From Methylomonas sp. UP202 (lineage in GTDB: Bacteria > Pseudomonadota > Gammaproteobacteria > Methylococcales > Methylomonadaceae): 64,000 bases of DNA. Positions 62,046 through 64,000 of this stretch are shown here, one piece after another. The DNA lies in the NCBI RefSeq assembly GCF_029910655.1, contig NZ_CP123898.1:84959-148958 (forward strand), in the 5' to 3' direction. Numbering within the stretch: position 1 is the stretch's first letter; every line of letters starts with the position of its first letter. A program made the translations under genes and the position numbers. Below the pieces are notes generated by a model. That model was not told the origin of the DNA and searched no databases. It was given only the letters and a program-made list of their open reading frames with translations.

Positions 62046-64000
62046 TTATTTGCGAGGCTGAATTCATCTCACTCACCATAGAATCAACGACAGATTGGGT
62101 TTCGGCTTGATTTCGCATGATATGAGGTACCAGTAACACAATCAGTTCAGTTCTCTTGTCTCCAGAGGAATTATCCTTAAATAAATTACCAAAAATTGGA
62201 ATATCCTTGATGATAGGCACTCCACTGTTAATTTCGGAACTGTTATCTCGAATTAATCCACCTAATGCAACGGTGTATCCATCATTCGTTAAGACAGAAG
62301 TTTGGATTTTTCTCTTTTGGATAGTGGGCGAATTAATTCCAGATGTAGTCGTTTTAGCAACGTCGCTTACTTCTTGAGTGACATCAAGAAGTAAGCTGCC
62401 ATTTTCATTAATCCGCGGTTTTATGTCTAAAATAACCCCTGTATCGCGCATCTGAATCGAACTAACGATTGGTGCCCCCGGTGCGCTTGTAGATTGCGAT
62501 GTCTGTGTTAATATTGGGACTTGATCCCCGACTTGAAGATTGGCTTTTTGATTATTTAAAACCGATAATTTTGGAGCTGATATAACACGTACATCGGTTT
62601 TAGACTGGAGCGCGTTCAGTATTATTTTAACATCGGAACCGCCCGAATAAACATATGAAAATCCAGGGAACAAAGAAGAAATACCTGTTTCAGCAGCGCT
62701 TAGTTCCACAGAATTTTGCTTAGAATCAAAAAACCATTGCACTCCATATCTCAAATCATCGTTTAGGGTTACTTCAGCTAAAATAGCCTCAATCATGACT
62801 TGCCTAGGAATAATATCCAGCTGCATTACTGCATCTTTGATAACCTGAAAACCTTTTTCTGTGCCGTAATACAGAAGTGAATTCGTTTCTTCGCTAGCAA
62901 CCAATTTGCTTGAATGGTTGGAACTTTGATTTGGTGGATATCCGCCGGCCGGCATGAATGTCTTTTCGTATCCATCCAGTTTTGTCGGTGAATCCATTTG
63001 CATCGGCGTACTTTGTGTCCCAGATTCGGCCACATAGGTTTTTTCAGACTGGCCTGAATCGCCGTCTTTAGTTGATGCCGAGCCGCCGCCACCAAACAGT
63101 TGTCGGAGTGCAGCCACAAGTTCTTTGGCATTACCATTTTGAACATTGTAAACAAATACACGTTGCTCATCGGTTTTTGAGATATCCAATCGCTTAACCC
63201 AACTGTCAATGACCTCTAAATCCGAATGATCTTTTGAAATTCCAAGTATGGCTTGCATTCTATTCAACGCAACAAAACGTACGCGACTACCAACGACATC
63301 AATGGGCGACTGGAAAATTTCCTTCAACTCGGTAATTAACTGGGTAGGATCAGAATGTTCAACTCGATAGAGGGCAAAATTCATACCTTGCAACCAATCC
63401 ACATCGAAACTTTCAACCATGCGCTGTACAGCCATGCGATCTTCGCTGGTTCCCGAGATCACAAGATGGTTGTATGTTTCATCCGCTTGAAGCACCGTTC
63501 CTCTAGGGAAAACAGAATTTAGAATTTTTTGGATTTCTTGCGCCTTAATGTAGCGAAGTGGCAAAATGTCAATGCCGAACCCGGGCGTAGTCACGCTGTT
63601 AGGGGTTAATCGGTTCCCTCCCCTGATTCTTTGCGGCGCCAAATCCAGTGGCATTACATGGTAAATGCCACCTTGTTGAACTATGGCGGCAGAAACAGAA
63701 AGCAACGCGGATTCCAGTACAGGAAGAAGAGCGGACTTAGATAACGGGCCTCTGGTATGTAGCGTAATTTTACCTTGTATCGAAGGATCGATTGTGTAGT
63801 TTAATTTCAGCGCATCGCCAAGAATAGCATCTATCACACTATGAATATCGGCGTCGCGAAACTGGATATCGGTTCCAGGCTCCTTATTAAAGCTAGTTTG
63901 CGTACTACCGCTCTTTAATACTGGCCGAAACGTTTTGACATTGCCGAAATAAGTTGTATTTGGCTCTGATTTTTCATCGCTTACACTGTCATTAATTTCT
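62005..64000 (-). CDS. gspD: type II secretion secretin GspD (5' end outside window)
   Basis: The frame runs off the window edge; 664 codons are visible. N0 domain FRDADIHSVIDAILGDALKL, N1/N2/N3 repeats (about 130-350) with an insert containing FGGGGSASTKDGDSGQSEKT, then the secretin core VPILTQTSQSTSAPGAPIVS and the signature VALGGLIRDNSSEINSGVPI with IPIFGNLFK. Outer-membrane channel of the system. The signal peptide lies outside the window. Confidence 0.9.
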   Translation of the reverse strand, partial: EINDSVSDEKSEPNTTYFGNVKTFRPVLKSGSTQTSFNKEPGTDIQFRDADIHSVIDAILGDALKLNYTIDPSIQGKITLHTRGPLSKSALLPVLESALLSVSAAIVQQGGIYHVMPLDLAPQRIRGGNRLTPNSVTTPGFGIDILPLRYIKAQEIQKILNSVFPRGTVLQADETYNHLVISGTSEDRMAVQRMVESFDVDWLQGMNFALYRVEHSDPTQLITELKEIFQSPIDVVGSRVRFVALNRMQAILGISKDHSDLEVIDSWVKRLDISKTDEQRVFVYNVQNGNAKELVAALRQLFGGGGSASTKDGDSGQSEKTYVAESGTQSTPMQMDSPTKLDGYEKTFMPAGGYPPNQSSNHSSKLVASEETNSLLYYGTEKGFQVIKDAVMQLDIIPRQVMIEAILAEVTLNDDLRYGVQWFFDSKQNSVELSAAETGISSLFPGFSYVYSGGSDVKIILNALQSKTDVRVISAPKLSVLNNQKANLQVGDQVPILTQTSQSTSAPGAPIVSSIQMRDTGVILDIKPRINENGSLLLDVTQEVSDVAKTTTSGINSPTIQKRKIQTSVLTNDGYTVALGGLIRDNSSEINSGVPIIKDIPIFGNLFKDNSSGDKRTELIVLLVPHIMRNQAETQSVVDSMVSEMNSASQIIDRELPVAPNSKQ

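Overview
The window reads as a gammaproteobacterial chromosome, or a very large replicon, carrying one edge of a large integrated plasmid or ICE-like element. The gene families (RbbA/YhhJ/YhiI exporter, EmrAB, a gsp type II secretion cluster, RHS proteins) fit Gammaproteobacteria. A methanotroph such as Methylomonas is my guess from general resemblance only. No integrase, rRNA, intact tRNA or CRISPR array was seen.

1-6.7 kb: plasmid-maintenance genes, mostly on the minus strand. These are a PRTRC-type protein E (cut by the window edge), a PRTRC ParB, a DUF1173 protein, several small unknowns, an AcaB/DUF1845-like protein flanked by two nearly identical 45-nt palindromes, and a KfrA-like DNA-binding coiled-coil protein. 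7.1-16.4 kb: an AT-richer accessory island. It holds an atypical two-component pair (soluble histidine kinase, then a receiver protein with a HEPN-type R-x4-H motif) that is translationally coupled to an RHH/PIN toxin-antitoxin pair and followed by a large Nudix protein. Next come a divergent NrtR-like Nudix regulator and an SPFH/NAD-kinase-like operon. 16.4-32.8 kb: the element's core. A second KfrA-like protein is followed by a long plus-strand series: a Bet/RecT annealing protein, a YqaJ exonuclease, CobS-like AAA+ and CobT-like VWA proteins with a DUF3150 partner (a set resembling the bet-exo-cobS region of SXT/R391 ICEs), a GHKL ATPase and many small unknown proteins. It ends at a strong terminator at 32.76-32.79 kb.

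The most striking feature is at the RNA level. Fourteen genes of the element have a 5' leader of the same architecture although their sequences differ. Each has a two-tier hairpin of the form ACCC..GGG..CCC..GGG(T), and in about eleven of them a second hairpin pairs with the Shine-Dalgarno region. Three of these leaders are preceded by a larger shared RNA module of four hairpins with invariant loops (GCGTTCCGTCTTYAGGCGG and TGCGTCAA) and covarying stems. This looks like an element-wide regulon controlled by structured RNA.

33.5-43.3 kb: two exporters around a TetR repressor, with ABC/HlyD/outer-membrane genes on one side, EmrA/EmrB on the other and a palindromic operator between. 43.7-46.6 kb: a retropepsin-like protease, a ParE/RHH toxin-antitoxin pair and a truncated IS66-type element. 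46.9-64 kb: an AT-rich type II secretion cluster on the minus strand (gspD-K, then gspE-F-G-H-I-J-L-M-C/N). It is split between gspK and gspE by a plus-strand RHS island: a mini YD-repeat protein, a 1971-residue RHS protein with an AT-rich unknown tip, and a probable immunity lipoprotein. A decayed RHS fragment marks the island's far edge.
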